IMG/VR virus record: IMGVR_UViG_3300042891_001197
Coordinates: 1 to 22,628 of that record
Source of the DNA: a virus
Reading direction: 5' to 3' (one strand)
Length of the DNA stretch: 22,628 nucleotides
Positions 1 to 6,402 of the stretch are shown here, in pieces (the first letter of the stretch is position 1; every line of letters starts with the position of its first letter). The translations under genes were made by a program, and so were the position numbers. The notes below the pieces were generated by a model, which ran no database searches, was not told the DNA's origin, and saw only the letters and a program-made list of their open reading frames with translations.

Positions 1-2
1 AT

Positions 3-218
3 ATTGAGAAGCATGGTGGCAATCTACATTACTATGATGAGCATACAGGTGATACAGATTTACGCTCAGACTGGACGGAAGTTTACTTGATAGGCTACTG
101 GGACAATTATACACAACAATTAAATTTTCCACAATCTGCGACGGTCATTGACCCTTGGCGACAGATAAAAACGCACAAAGGCCGTACTATATTTTACGGA
201 AATACAAGAAAAGTATAA
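3..218 (+). CDS. C-terminal end of an unidentified protein (5' truncated)
   Basis: An open frame enters from the left edge and ends at TAA 216-218, giving 71 visible residues that finish ...SATVIDPWRQIKTHKG...GNTRKV. The composition (many Tyr, Trp, Asp, His) looks like a soluble globular protein. The piece has no catalytic motif I recognise. The VIDPWR element faintly recalls the C-terminal part of phage nucleotide-sugar dehydrogenases, but that is an impression from memory and not a call. Its stop codon lies inside the TATAAATA box at 214-221, so the next transcription unit starts as this gene ends. Confidence 0.6.
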   Translation: MEKHGGNLHYYDEHTGDTDLRSDWTEVYLIGYWDNYTQQLNFPQSATVIDPWRQIKTHKGRTIFYGNTRKV

Positions 219-221
219 ATA
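214..221 (+). promoter_or_regulatory. T4-type late promoter box (perfect TATAAATA)
   Basis: Exact match to the T4 late promoter consensus, with no -35 element needed in that class. In T4 geometry (box at -13 to -6) transcription would start near base 227. No ORF with a ribosome site follows, so the product is probably the structured RNA described at 227-391, or a transcript antisense to the gene at 396-2459. Confidence 0.6.
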
Positions 222-226
222 AACTG

Positions 227-391
227 AGCCGCACGACCTTCTGGAGTAGTGTTTGTCGCATAGCGATGGCGTTGTTGTAGGGTCAAGATGTTTCCGGGAC
301 ATCAGAGACAAACCAGAAAAAAGGCTTCGGTCAGTACTGTGGGAAGTACAGATCGAGAAGACTAGGACAAGGTTCGAATCCAAGCCGAAGC
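227..391 (+). ncRNA. Candidate structured RNA with a tRNA-like 3' domain
   Basis: This non-coding stretch follows a perfect late promoter. Domain 1: TTCTG 239-243 pairs with CAGAA 314-318, and GTTTGTC 251-257 pairs with GACAAAC 307-313. The two helices stack across a 7-base bulge and enclose the hairpin GATGT 287-291 / ACATC 299-303. Domain 2: GCTTCGG 324-330 pairs perfectly with CCGAAGC 385-391, like a 7-bp acceptor stem. Directly inside its 3' strand is a 17-base T-arm-like element with loop TTCGAAT (373-379), and near its 5' strand is a D-arm-like hairpin GTAC 334-337 / GTAC 346-349 with G341-G343 in the loop. The T stem has two A-A mismatches and no anticodon stem can be drawn, so it is not a normal tRNA. 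It could be a decayed tRNA gene or an unknown phage RNA. Confidence 0.35.
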
Positions 392-395
392 GAAT

Positions 396-2459
396 TCAAA
401 CAAACAGTGGACAATCTAAAATTTTAGTTGGATCACTCGTAGCAATTTCTACAAATCTTCTATAATTATGTTCTAACATAGGCTCTTGCTTTTTGTAAAG
501 GTAATACAACTTATTGTTGTTATATTTTTGAAGTTTTAATAATAATTTAATAATACTACTGATATTACAATCATCTAACTCTTTAAAATCAAACAACATA
601 GCAGGCGTGTAAAATCCTAATTTTTCTAATACATGAGTCGCAGAAGGATCAGTGTTTAAAACGAACGGTCTTTTACCTATTATAGGTTTCCAAGTTTTTT
701 CTGTCAAGTGATATTTTTCATCAACATTTGTTTCGCTCACTATGATGCAATAAGACCTGTTCCATATATCTAAATCTCCTAAACTAAAAATATCTTCTGG
801 ACGACTAAATCTGTAATCGCTACAATGTTCAGGATAGTTAGCAGGATCTAAATTTTTTACTTTTTCAAACCAATCTTGTTCTGTGTTTCCTGTCATTGCA
901 TCAACTGCAGGAAAAATTCCCTTTTCATAAGTTACATATCCTGACGATAAAAGATTGTTATCAATCAATTGTTGTACGAGTTCAAATCTATGCGGTTTAG
1001 GTTTTCTATTATAACTCAAGTACAAGTGTTTGATTGATGTTAGAGTTGTATCTATGTTTTGATTATTGTTATACAGAGCGTTGGGGAACCAGCTATGCCA
1101 ATTCTCTAAATCATAACCTACAAGACTAATGTCAAATCTTTCCCTAACTAATCCAAGATAAAAATCACTGCGAGTAATCCAATTTACCGCGTCTATGCTA
1201 CCGCAAAGCCAAATTTTGCAAGTTTCAGGCTTGTGGTTATTTGACAGTATCATCTGTATATATTCTAGCCCTCCCTTGTGTGGAAACCACGTTAGATTTA
1301 TTAAAAAATTATATGGATAAATACTTTTAATAGAGATTTCATTTTTTAGATTTTCAATCCAAGATGTCTCATATCTACGTATCTCTTGTGGATTACTTGA
1401 ATAAATGTTTCCTAATACAAATACTGCTTGCACGATTTTTTTACCCTGGGGCCAATATAAAATTTTAGTTCTATCTAGATCACAAATCTCTTTTAAACGT
1501 TGTCTATTCGCTAACAATAAAGGTAATTGTTTTTCATAGAGATTGTACAATTCTGTTTTATTTAATGTTTTTAAATATGACACTAATCTAATGATAGATT
1601 CTATAGAACCGTTTTCTAAGTTCAAGTCATTAAAAAAGTCTACCGTAGTATAAAATCCCATTTTCTTTAAGATATTATAAAGATTGGAATGACCATTTAT
1701 AATGAAAGGTCTAAGACCTATTATAGGCTTATAGGTTTTTTCTGTAATGTGATATGGATTTGTATCAGTTGTCTCGCTAATTATATTCAAATACGCACTA
1801 TTCCAAATGTCTAAATTGCCTAATGATGTTGCATCTTCTGGTCTTGAATATCTTAAATCTGGGTTACCTTTGTAGTTATAAGATTGTTGTATAATTATCT
1901 TATCCCAATAATCTGTTTCAGTGTTACCAGTAGCCATATCAATTTCTGGAAATACACCATGCTGGTATGTGACATGTCCCACATCATGCAAGTTATTTTC
2001 TATAAGGCTCTTGACTAGATTATATCTATGCAAATGTGGTTTTCTATTATAACTTAGATAAATGTATTTTATATTCTCATCTAACTTAGCAACAACATCT
2101 TTATTATATTGGTAGACCCAATAAGGATACCAGCTACTCCAGTGTTCTGGACTGAATCCAACAGTAGACACTGTAAAGCCTTTGTCTATAAATTTTTGAT
2201 AAAATTTTTCTTCCAATGGATCAACACAACTTACGAACCAAAATTTACAAAGTCTTGGATTTTCAATTTCAGCATAAATGTCGTATTCATGTTGATCTTC
2301 ATTGACGCTTTCCCAAGTCAAATTGATAACATAATTTTTAGGAAATTCGCTTGTCTTAGCAATTTCTATCCATAAGTTATGCAACCATTCAAGTTCATAA
2401 TTACCCATGTCTTGCGGATCGCAAGTATACCATTTTCCATATCTTATGACAGATCGCAT
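396..2459 (-). CDS. Tandem-duplicated glycosyltransferase-like protein (GT10/fucosyltransferase-like motifs)
   Basis: 687 residues built of two homologous halves with a period of about 346. YLSYNRKPHLHR (134-145) recurs as YLSYNRKPKPHR (480-491). SET..(8)..TEKTYKPIIGLRPFI (228-253) recurs as SET...TEKTWKPIIGKRPFV (575-600). The S-E-...-TEK-...-G-x-x-PF pattern resembles the donor-binding region of alpha-1,3-fucosyltransferase-type enzymes (motif FENS...YVTEK...G.VPV), so a sugar transferase is the best guess; this is inferred from the motif only. The key acidic and Lys residues are kept in both halves, so both may be active. A diverged single-domain relative is encoded at 12948-14030. There is no Shine-Dalgarno site. 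A late promoter box ends 5 bases before the ATG, predicting a leaderless mRNA. The gene is transcribed against its neighbours. Likely role: glycosylation of a virion or surface component. Confidence 0.75.
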   Translation of the reverse strand: MRSVIRYGKWYTCDPQDMGNYELEWLHNLWIEIAKTSEFPKNYVINLTWESVNEDQHEYDIYAEIENPRLCKFWFVSCVDPLEEKFYQKFIDKGFTVSTVGFSPEHWSSWYPYWVYQYNKDVVAKLDENIKYIYLSYNRKPHLHRYNLVKSLIENNLHDVGHVTYQHGVFPEIDMATGNTETDYWDKIIIQQSYNYKGNPDLRYSRPEDATSLGNLDIWNSAYLNIISETTDTNPYHITEKTYKPIIGLRPFIINGHSNLYNILKKMGFYTTVDFFNDLNLENGSIESIIRLVSYLKTLNKTELYNLYEKQLPLLLANRQRLKEICDLDRTKILYWPQGKKIVQAVFVLGNIYSSNPQEIRRYETSWIENLKNEISIKSIYPYNFLINLTWFPHKGGLEYIQMILSNNHKPETCKIWLCGSIDAVNWITRSDFYLGLVRERFDISLVGYDLENWHSWFPNALYNNNQNIDTTLTSIKHLYLSYNRKPKPHRFELVQQLIDNNLLSSGYVTYEKGIFPAVDAMTGNTEQDWFEKVKNLDPANYPEHCSDYRFSRPEDIFSLGDLDIWNRSYCIIVSETNVDEKYHLTEKTWKPIIGKRPFVLNTDPSATHVLEKLGFYTPAMLFDFKELDDCNISSIIKLLLKLQKYNNNKLYYLYKKQEPMLEHNYRRFVEIATSDPTKILDCPLFV

Positions 2460-2464
2460 AAGGA

Positions 2465-2472
2465 TATTTATT
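2465..2472 (-). promoter_or_regulatory. Late promoter box AATAAATA for the minus-strand glycosyltransferase gene
   Basis: Read on the minus strand, AATAAATA is followed by TCCTT and then the ATG at 2459. With T4 geometry the transcript starts on the A of the ATG. The box shares two bases with the -35 element of the divergent promoter at 2471-2499. Confidence 0.55.
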
Positions 2473-2499
2473 GACAGTAGAGTGTTGACAATATATAAT
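2471..2499 (+). promoter_or_regulatory. Consensus sigma70 promoter for the DNA methyltransferase gene
   Basis: TTGACA (2471-2476), a 17-base spacer and TATAAT (2494-2499) are a perfect host-type promoter. The base 7 after the -10 element is 2506, the A of the ATG, so this message is also predicted to be leaderless; no Shine-Dalgarno site is present. The strength and type of promoter suggest early transcription by host polymerase. Confidence 0.7.
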
Positions 2500-2505
2500 A
2501 TCTAG

Positions 2506-3750
2506 ATGGTTAATCATGATTTGATCAAGTATTTTGAATATCACGGTGATAGTCGTGGAATACCCTTTATTCCTAATAGAGAATGGAAGAATCTTATCAA
2601 ACAATATGATAAGGACAGCATAAAAGATAGTCTTGCTGAATATATAATTTCTAATAATATTCCATTTCCTACTAAAAAAATATCGTATGATGATTTAAAT
2701 CGTCTATTCACGAAATTTACTAAAACATCAATGATGGGACATTATAAGAATGTACAAAATGTTTTAGAAAAGTTTGATTACAAATATAAGTATAACCAGA
2801 ACCCGTTAGGTGTGATTGATAAGTCTCACGCATACAATAGCGTAAGTAATTATTTTCAACAACTTAATCGCATGAAGTGTGGTAGCAATCTTGTTGATAG
2901 CCCATATGATATATGGCATGACAAAACAAAGTTGTCACGTATGAATTGGCACTTCTGGCGATTGGGCGCATTAGGTAATAGTGATATTGATAATAGTACA
3001 TTTCGCAGCGCCTTTCGTATAGGAACCTATACAGCAACACAATTTAAACCTACTGTTGCGAAAGCATTATATGAGAAACATAAGGCACATAAAGTATTAG
3101 ATACTAGTTGTGGTTGGGGTGATAGATTAGCAGGCTTCTATGCTACGTCACATACAGAACTGTATGTTGGATGTGATCCCAATCCTGAAGTCTATGAGAC
3201 GTACAAAGACCAGTGCTTAGAATATGAAAACATGTTGGGCTGTGATAGTGCTGTACTACAAGACAAGGGCGATCATTTTATTGTATTAGGCACAAAAAAG
3301 GTAATCATTTATAATTTGCCTAGCGAAGATGTTGATTGGAGTAAGCACGAAAACACATTTGACTTTTATTTTACAAGCCCTCCCTACTATGAGACAGAAC
3401 GATATGCGGCTAATCATAGCAGCACACAAAGTTATATACGATATCAGACATTTGATAGTTGGAAACATGACTTCTTTTTCAAAGTCAATCGCATGGTATG
3501 GGACACACTATCTGACAATGCTTATATGATGATCAATATCATTGAACCTAGAATCGCAAAGGGCACACGTTTAAACTTATGTGATGACATGGTTGATGAC
3601 ATATTGACTTACCAAAATGCATACTATCTAGGTAAGATCGGTATGCGTATGCAGGCTAGGCCACATGCTATTGTAGAGGCAGATAAGAATAGTATATTTG
3701 TAGAGCCAATTTGGGTGTTCAGAAAAAATAATAATCACTATGATATTTGA
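2506..3750 (+). CDS. DNA methyltransferase (SPPY-type, N4-cytosine or N6-adenine)
   Basis: 414 residues. The SAM-binding motif I is DTSCGWGDR (199-207, after the strand KVL). The catalytic motif IV is TSPPYYE (290-296), of the S/D-P-P-Y class found in N4-cytosine and N6-adenine amino-methyltransferases. Residues 1-180 carry no recognised motif and are probably a target-recognition or helical region. The order motif I then motif IV is as in the gamma/beta-like classes. Such enzymes modify phage DNA against host restriction or for regulation; the target sequence cannot be read here. No restriction endonuclease lies beside it, so it is an orphan methylase. The ATG is chosen because it falls at +1 of a consensus sigma70 promoter and no earlier in-frame start is present. 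Confidence 0.82.
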   Translation: MVNHDLIKYFEYHGDSRGIPFIPNREWKNLIKQYDKDSIKDSLAEYIISNNIPFPTKKISYDDLNRLFTKFTKTSMMGHYKNVQNVLEKFDYKYKYNQNPLGVIDKSHAYNSVSNYFQQLNRMKCGSNLVDSPYDIWHDKTKLSRMNWHFWRLGALGNSDIDNSTFRSAFRIGTYTATQFKPTVAKALYEKHKAHKVLDTSCGWGDRLAGFYATSHTELYVGCDPNPEVYETYKDQCLEYENMLGCDSAVLQDKGDHFIVLGTKKVIIYNLPSEDVDWSKHENTFDFYFTSPPYYETERYAANHSSTQSYIRYQTFDSWKHDFFFKVNRMVWDTLSDNAYMMINIIEPRIAKGTRLNLCDDMVDDILTYQNAYYLGKIGMRMQARPHAIVEADKNSIFVEPIWVFRKNNNHYDI

Positions 3751-3799
3751 TATATACTACTGCTTATAAAAAACACACACATACACACAGGAGGTAATT

Positions 3800-4024
3800 A
3801 TGAGCAAAACACCATACGAGATCCGTCTGGATCTACTAAGACTGGCTAAAGAAAGTCTCTTTGAGCCATACTTTTACGCAAGGTCAAATAAGGAACTAGA
3901 GTGGAACGCACAACGGGATGCAAATCCTTATGCACCATTTCCAGAAATGCCTACAGCACCCACATCAGAAGATATTATTGCCGAAGCGAAAAAACTAAAC
4001 GAGTTTGTTAGCAAGGGCGAATAA
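3800..4024 (+). CDS. Small conserved phage protein, unknown function
   Basis: 74 residues, acidic and probably helical, starting MSKTPYEIRLDLLRLAKES and with a Pro-rich middle (NPYAPFPEMPTAPTSEDI). The start is fixed by a near-perfect ribosome site, AGGAGG, 5 bases before the ATG. From memory, small proteins with a K/T-PYEIRLD start and a SEDII.EA..L..FV end recur in T4-like marine phages, without a known role. It has no membrane segment, signal peptide or Cys motif. A sequence resembling a degenerate late box (TTATAAAAA, near 3765) lies upstream. Its stop codon lies next to the late promoter box at 4020-4027. Confidence 0.8.
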   Translation: MSKTPYEIRLDLLRLAKESLFEPYFYARSNKELEWNAQRDANPYAPFPEMPTAPTSEDIIAEAKKLNEFVSKGE

Positions 4025-4027
4025 ATA
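4020..4027 (+). promoter_or_regulatory. Late promoter box AATAAATA ahead of the membrane peptide and tmRNA
   Basis: AATAAATA overlaps the end of the preceding gene and is followed by CCTAT and ATG at 4033, the same 5-base spacing seen at 2459, 4522, 5005 and 20899. It is the only clear promoter upstream of the tmRNA gene, so it likely drives both. Confidence 0.5.
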
Positions 4028-4032
4028 CCTAT

Positions 4033-4155
4033 ATGGATAGCACAGAAACATTATTGAAAGTTTCTATTGCGGCAGTTGGGGCATATATTTTGTCCCATCT
4101 GCTCTATAGATTAGCACTAGAAGTCTGGTGTATAGCGTACGGATTAGTTTATTGA
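4033..4155 (+). CDS. 40-residue predicted membrane peptide
   Basis: The reading frame 4033-4155 encodes 40 residues: a short polar start (MDSTETLLK), a hydrophobic stretch of roughly residues 10-25 (VSIAAVGAYILSHLLY), a second moderately hydrophobic segment and a C-terminal GLVY. There is no Shine-Dalgarno site, but the ATG stands exactly 5 bases after a late promoter box, as for larger genes in this window, which is the main argument that it is real. The stop codon lies just before the start of the tmRNA acceptor piece, so one transcript would carry both. The function is unknown; a small membrane protein is all the sequence shows. It may be a chance frame. Confidence 0.45.
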   Translation: MDSTETLLKVSIAAVGAYILSHLLYRLALEVWCIAYGLVY

Positions 4156-4156
4156 T

Positions 4157-4475
4157 ATGACTGTAGGAAGTGAGGAGAAAGATGCTTTGGACGCGGGTGC
4201 GAATCCCGCCATCTCCACCAATAGATTGATTGATGAACCTCGCAATCTGTTTTTTACAGAGCGTGAGTGGAGTAGAATAGTAGGTTGGGATCTTCCCCCA
4301 ATGGAAAACACAAAGGGGATGAACAGTTTCGACAGGGCAAGTAGTACCCAAGCAGACAGTCCGAAAGACGACTGACGTAATCAGCGTAAATCAAAGTAAA
4401 CGCAAATGATGAAACATTTGCTCTAGCAGCCTAAGGGCAGTTAGATGGGGTTGACGACCTTATTAACCAATAGTC
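4157..4475 (+). ncRNA. ssrA: Circularly permuted (two-piece) transfer-messenger RNA
   Basis: The gene order is permuted: the acceptor (3') piece comes first, then a spacer, then the coding (5') piece. Acceptor piece, about 4157-4220: T arm GCGGG (4193-4197), loop TGCGAAT, CCCGC (4205-4209), then CATCTCC (4210-4216), A and encoded CCA (4218-4220). Spacer to be removed: 4221-4314. Coding piece from 4315: GGGGATG (4315-4321) pairs with CATCTCC over 7 bp (one G-U), followed by the tmRNA-typical AACAGTTTCGAC. Helix P2 joins the pieces: CCAAGC 4348-4353 with GCTTTGG 4184-4190 (one bulge), and ACAGTC 4356-4361 with GACTGT 4159-4164. A tag frame at 4402-4434 follows. The outer ends are approximate. 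tmRNA rescues stalled ribosomes with SmpB and tags nascent chains for proteolysis. No smpB is in the window, so host SmpB would be used. Confidence 0.93.
4402..4434 (+). other. tmRNA proteolysis-tag reading frame (ANDETFALAA, stop)
   Basis: GCA AAT GAT GAA ACA TTT GCT CTA GCA GCC TAA starts at the expected resume codon after AAAGTAAAC. With the charged Ala the tag is AANDETFALAA, close to the E. coli tag AANDENYALAA and ending in the LAA that ClpXP-type proteases recognise. An upstream hairpin CTGA 4372-4375 / TCAG 4381-4384 lies where pseudoknot PK1 sits. Confidence 0.92.
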
Positions 4476-4476
4476 A

Positions 4477-4503
4477 GGTGGGGACTTTTGTCCCTACCTT
4501 TTT
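4477..4503 (+). terminator. Rho-independent terminator of the tmRNA unit
   Basis: GGTGGGGAC (4477-4485), loop TTTT and GTCCCTACC (4490-4498) form a 9-bp stem with one G-U pair, followed by TTTTT (4499-4503). It closes the tmRNA transcription unit just before the next late promoter. Confidence 0.9.
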
Positions 4504-4508
4504 ATCGT

Positions 4509-4516
4509 TATAAATA
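4509..4516 (+). promoter_or_regulatory. T4-type late promoter (perfect TATAAATA)
   Basis: Exact TATAAATA, then TCTGG, then the ATG at 4522. It follows the tmRNA terminator directly, so the hydroxylase-like gene must be transcribed from here. The predicted start site is the A of the ATG. Confidence 0.75.
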
Positions 4517-4521
4517 TCTGG

Positions 4522-4992
4522 ATGAAAGTTCACTTTATAGACAGGCTTGATAAAACATTTGTAAATGTTAATAAGTTATTATTAGAATTTGAATTATTTA
4601 AGGATAGGATAATTGACGTTACTAATCACGGTAATGCTGTGCTAGTTCAGAAGAAATTTCATTTGATTTTAAATAATAAAGAATCAGAGGATTTAAACAA
4701 GGTTGAATACACACTTTCTGTGATAAACCAACTAAAAGAACATTTAGAATTTGATAGTGTGACATATAGATTTGTGATGCCTAATACATGTTACAATTGG
4801 CATAATGACGCAGGCGAGATTTGTCTACATATACCTCTAATAACTAATCCTGGCTGTCACTTTGTATACGACCATAGAGCATTTTCTATGCCCGCAGACG
4901 GGTCGGTCTATGTCGTAAACAATGGCAGAATGCATACTTTTGTCAATGCCGGAGCGTCCCCCAGATTGCATCTAACCTTTGAAAAACTCTAA
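4522..4992 (+). CDS. Aspartyl/asparaginyl beta-hydroxylase-like 2-oxoglutarate/Fe(II) dioxygenase
   Basis: 156 residues. The C-terminal half has the double-stranded beta-helix signature: YNWHNDAGE with H94-x-D96 as iron ligands, a distal H138 in NNGRMHTFVNAG, and R148 in SPRLHLTF as the likely 2-oxoglutarate-binding Arg. The order and spacing fit the Asp/Asn hydroxylase family, which oxidises side chains using O2 and 2-oxoglutarate. Marine T4-like phages often carry small 2OG-Fe(II) enzymes of unclear substrate. Residues 1-85 lack a recognised motif. There is no ribosome site; the ATG lies 5 bases after a perfect late box. The substrate is not predictable from sequence. Confidence 0.75.
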   Translation: MKVHFIDRLDKTFVNVNKLLLEFELFKDRIIDVTNHGNAVLVQKKFHLILNNKESEDLNKVEYTLSVINQLKEHLEFDSVTYRFVMPNTCYNWHNDAGEICLHIPLITNPGCHFVYDHRAFSMPADGSVYVVNNGRMHTFVNAGASPRLHLTFEKL

Positions 4993-4999
4993 CTAAATA
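4992..4999 (+). promoter_or_regulatory. Late promoter box ACTAAATA
   Basis: ACTAAATA overlaps the stop codon region of the hydroxylase gene and is followed by CATTT and the ATG at 5005 (5-base spacing again). It departs from consensus only in the first bases. Confidence 0.5.
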
Positions 5000-5004
5000 C
5001 ATTT

Positions 5005-6402
5005 ATGGATATTAGTGAGTTAGAAGATTTTAAATTATCTGATGCAGTCAAATTTCATAATGAACTGAATCCAAACTTGTGGGAAAATAATAAACTTAAA
5101 CCAGAAGTAAAAAAGCAGTTATTAAAAATAGCGAATGACTTTATACTAGAATTAGGAGTAGCAATACCTAAAATTCAAGATATCACGATATCAGGAAGTA
5201 ATGCTGCTTATAGTTATACGCCATACAGCGACTTAGATTTGCACATATTGGTTGATTTCAATAAACTTCCAGATGACGAAATTTACCAAGAACTGTTTAC
5301 TGCTAAAAAGAATTTATATAATGACGAACATGACATTTCTGTACATGGAGTCCCGGTAGAATTATACGTGCAAGATAGCAATCAACCTCATGTAAGCCTT
5401 GGTGAATATAGTATAGTAAATGATGATTGGATAAGAATTCCTAAAAAGAAAAAAGCAAATTTTGATCAAAATGAAACAAGAGCCAAATACGAAAAGTTAG
5501 GCACGATGATAGAACTCGCGTTGAAGTCAAATAGTTTAGAAAAAGTTGAAAAGGTCCTAGACGTATTAAAAAGATATAGAAAGGCAGGATTACAAAGTAC
5601 GGGTGAGTTTGGACCGGAAAATTTATCTTATAAAGCACTACGTAAATTAGGTTATATTCAAAAACTTTACGATTACAAAAATGAATTACACAGCAAAGAA
5701 TTAAGTTTGGAAGATTATGATCCAACTTATAATGTAAAAGAAAGCGTGAAGTTTATTGAAGGCACCAATTGCAAGAATTGCGTATGGTGGAAAAAAGATA
5801 GCGAAAAACCTGTAGGTAAAGATGAACTAAACAAGTATGGTGGATTGAAACCACCTAATAAAGAATATATCGCTATGAGCAAGCGTGTTGATCTAGTCAC
5901 ATTGCCTGGTAAAGATACTGTAAAAGTAAAAGGGTTTTGCTACCACAAAGATATCAATGATTGGGTGACTGAGCGCATGTGCTGTGCTAAGTGGGACGGC
6001 AAAGGTGTATTACGCGACTATAAAGGCGAAAGCCCATTGATGGAGTCTAAAGAAGATGCAGTGCGTAAAATACAAAAGTTTCTAAACAAAAAATATGATG
6101 CTAATCTTGATGTTGATGGAGTGTTAGGACCTCTCACACTAAAGTCAATAAACAAGTTTATGCCTCAGGCTAAGAAAGCAAGTGCGCCGGAGCCAGAGAA
6201 AACTACAAGTGTTCAAGGTAAAAAAGTAAAAGAAGCAAGCGGCTATATACCTAGCGAAAAAGAAAAGAACGATCCGCGATTTAAGACAGCACTTACAGTA
6301 GATGTAAAACCAGATAGTATTTTAAGCAATGCTAAAGCATTTAAATTCAAAACAAGTAGAGCAGGAATTCCGCCTACCGCAAAAACAAATGGAAAATTAT
6401 GA
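5005..6402 (+). CDS. Nucleotidyltransferase fused to Cys-rich and peptidoglycan-binding-like regions
   Basis: 465 residues, mosaic. About residues 40-135 form a polymerase-beta-type nucleotidyltransferase core: GSN (64-66), SDLDL (75-79, the metal-binding Asp pair) and VELYVQ (118-123, candidate third acidic residue E119). A helical section follows to about 240. Residues 255-330 contain C256-x-x-C259, C312-Y-H and C326-C327, a possible metal or disulfide site. Residues 350-388 (DAVRKIQKFLNKKY...DVDGVLGPLT) match the peptidoglycan-binding PG_binding_1 pattern. The tail GYIPSEKEKNDPRFKTALT reminds me of a C-terminal tail recurring in marine T4-like phage proteins (memory only). The substrate of the transferase is unknown. 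There is no Shine-Dalgarno site; the ATG is 5 bases after a late box. The stop overlaps the next gene by 4 bases. Confidence 0.68.
   Translation: MDISELEDFKLSDAVKFHNELNPNLWENNKLKPEVKKQLLKIANDFILELGVAIPKIQDITISGSNAAYSYTPYSDLDLHILVDFNKLPDDEIYQELFTAKKNLYNDEHDISVHGVPVELYVQDSNQPHVSLGEYSIVNDDWIRIPKKKKANFDQNETRAKYEKLGTMIELALKSNSLEKVEKVLDVLKRYRKAGLQSTGEFGPENLSYKALRKLGYIQKLYDYKNELHSKELSLEDYDPTYNVKESVKFIEGTNCKNCVWWKKDSEKPVGKDELNKYGGLKPPNKEYIAMSKRVDLVTLPGKDTVKVKGFCYHKDINDWVTERMCCAKWDGKGVLRDYKGESPLMESKEDAVRKIQKFLNKKYDANLDVDGVLGPLTLKSINKFMPQAKKASAPEPEKTTSVQGKKVKEASGYIPSEKEKNDPRFKTALTVDVKPDSILSNAKAFKFKTSRAGIPPTAKTNGKL

Noticed and set aside
324-391. A functional tRNA gene
   Set aside because: Acceptor stem, T loop and D-like arm are in register, but the T stem has two A-A mismatches and no anticodon stem forms.
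253-465. A 70-residue gene on the plus strand
   Set aside because: No ribosome site, basic low-complexity translation, and it overlaps the structured RNA and the end of the opposite gene.
4064-4351. A minus-strand gene across the tmRNA
   Set aside because: It is only the open antisense of the tmRNA region; no start signal, and RNA pairing explains the conserved-looking sequence.
4157-4375. A plus-strand protein gene of 72 residues
   Set aside because: The frame runs through the tmRNA acceptor piece, spacer and coding piece; it is not a protein gene.
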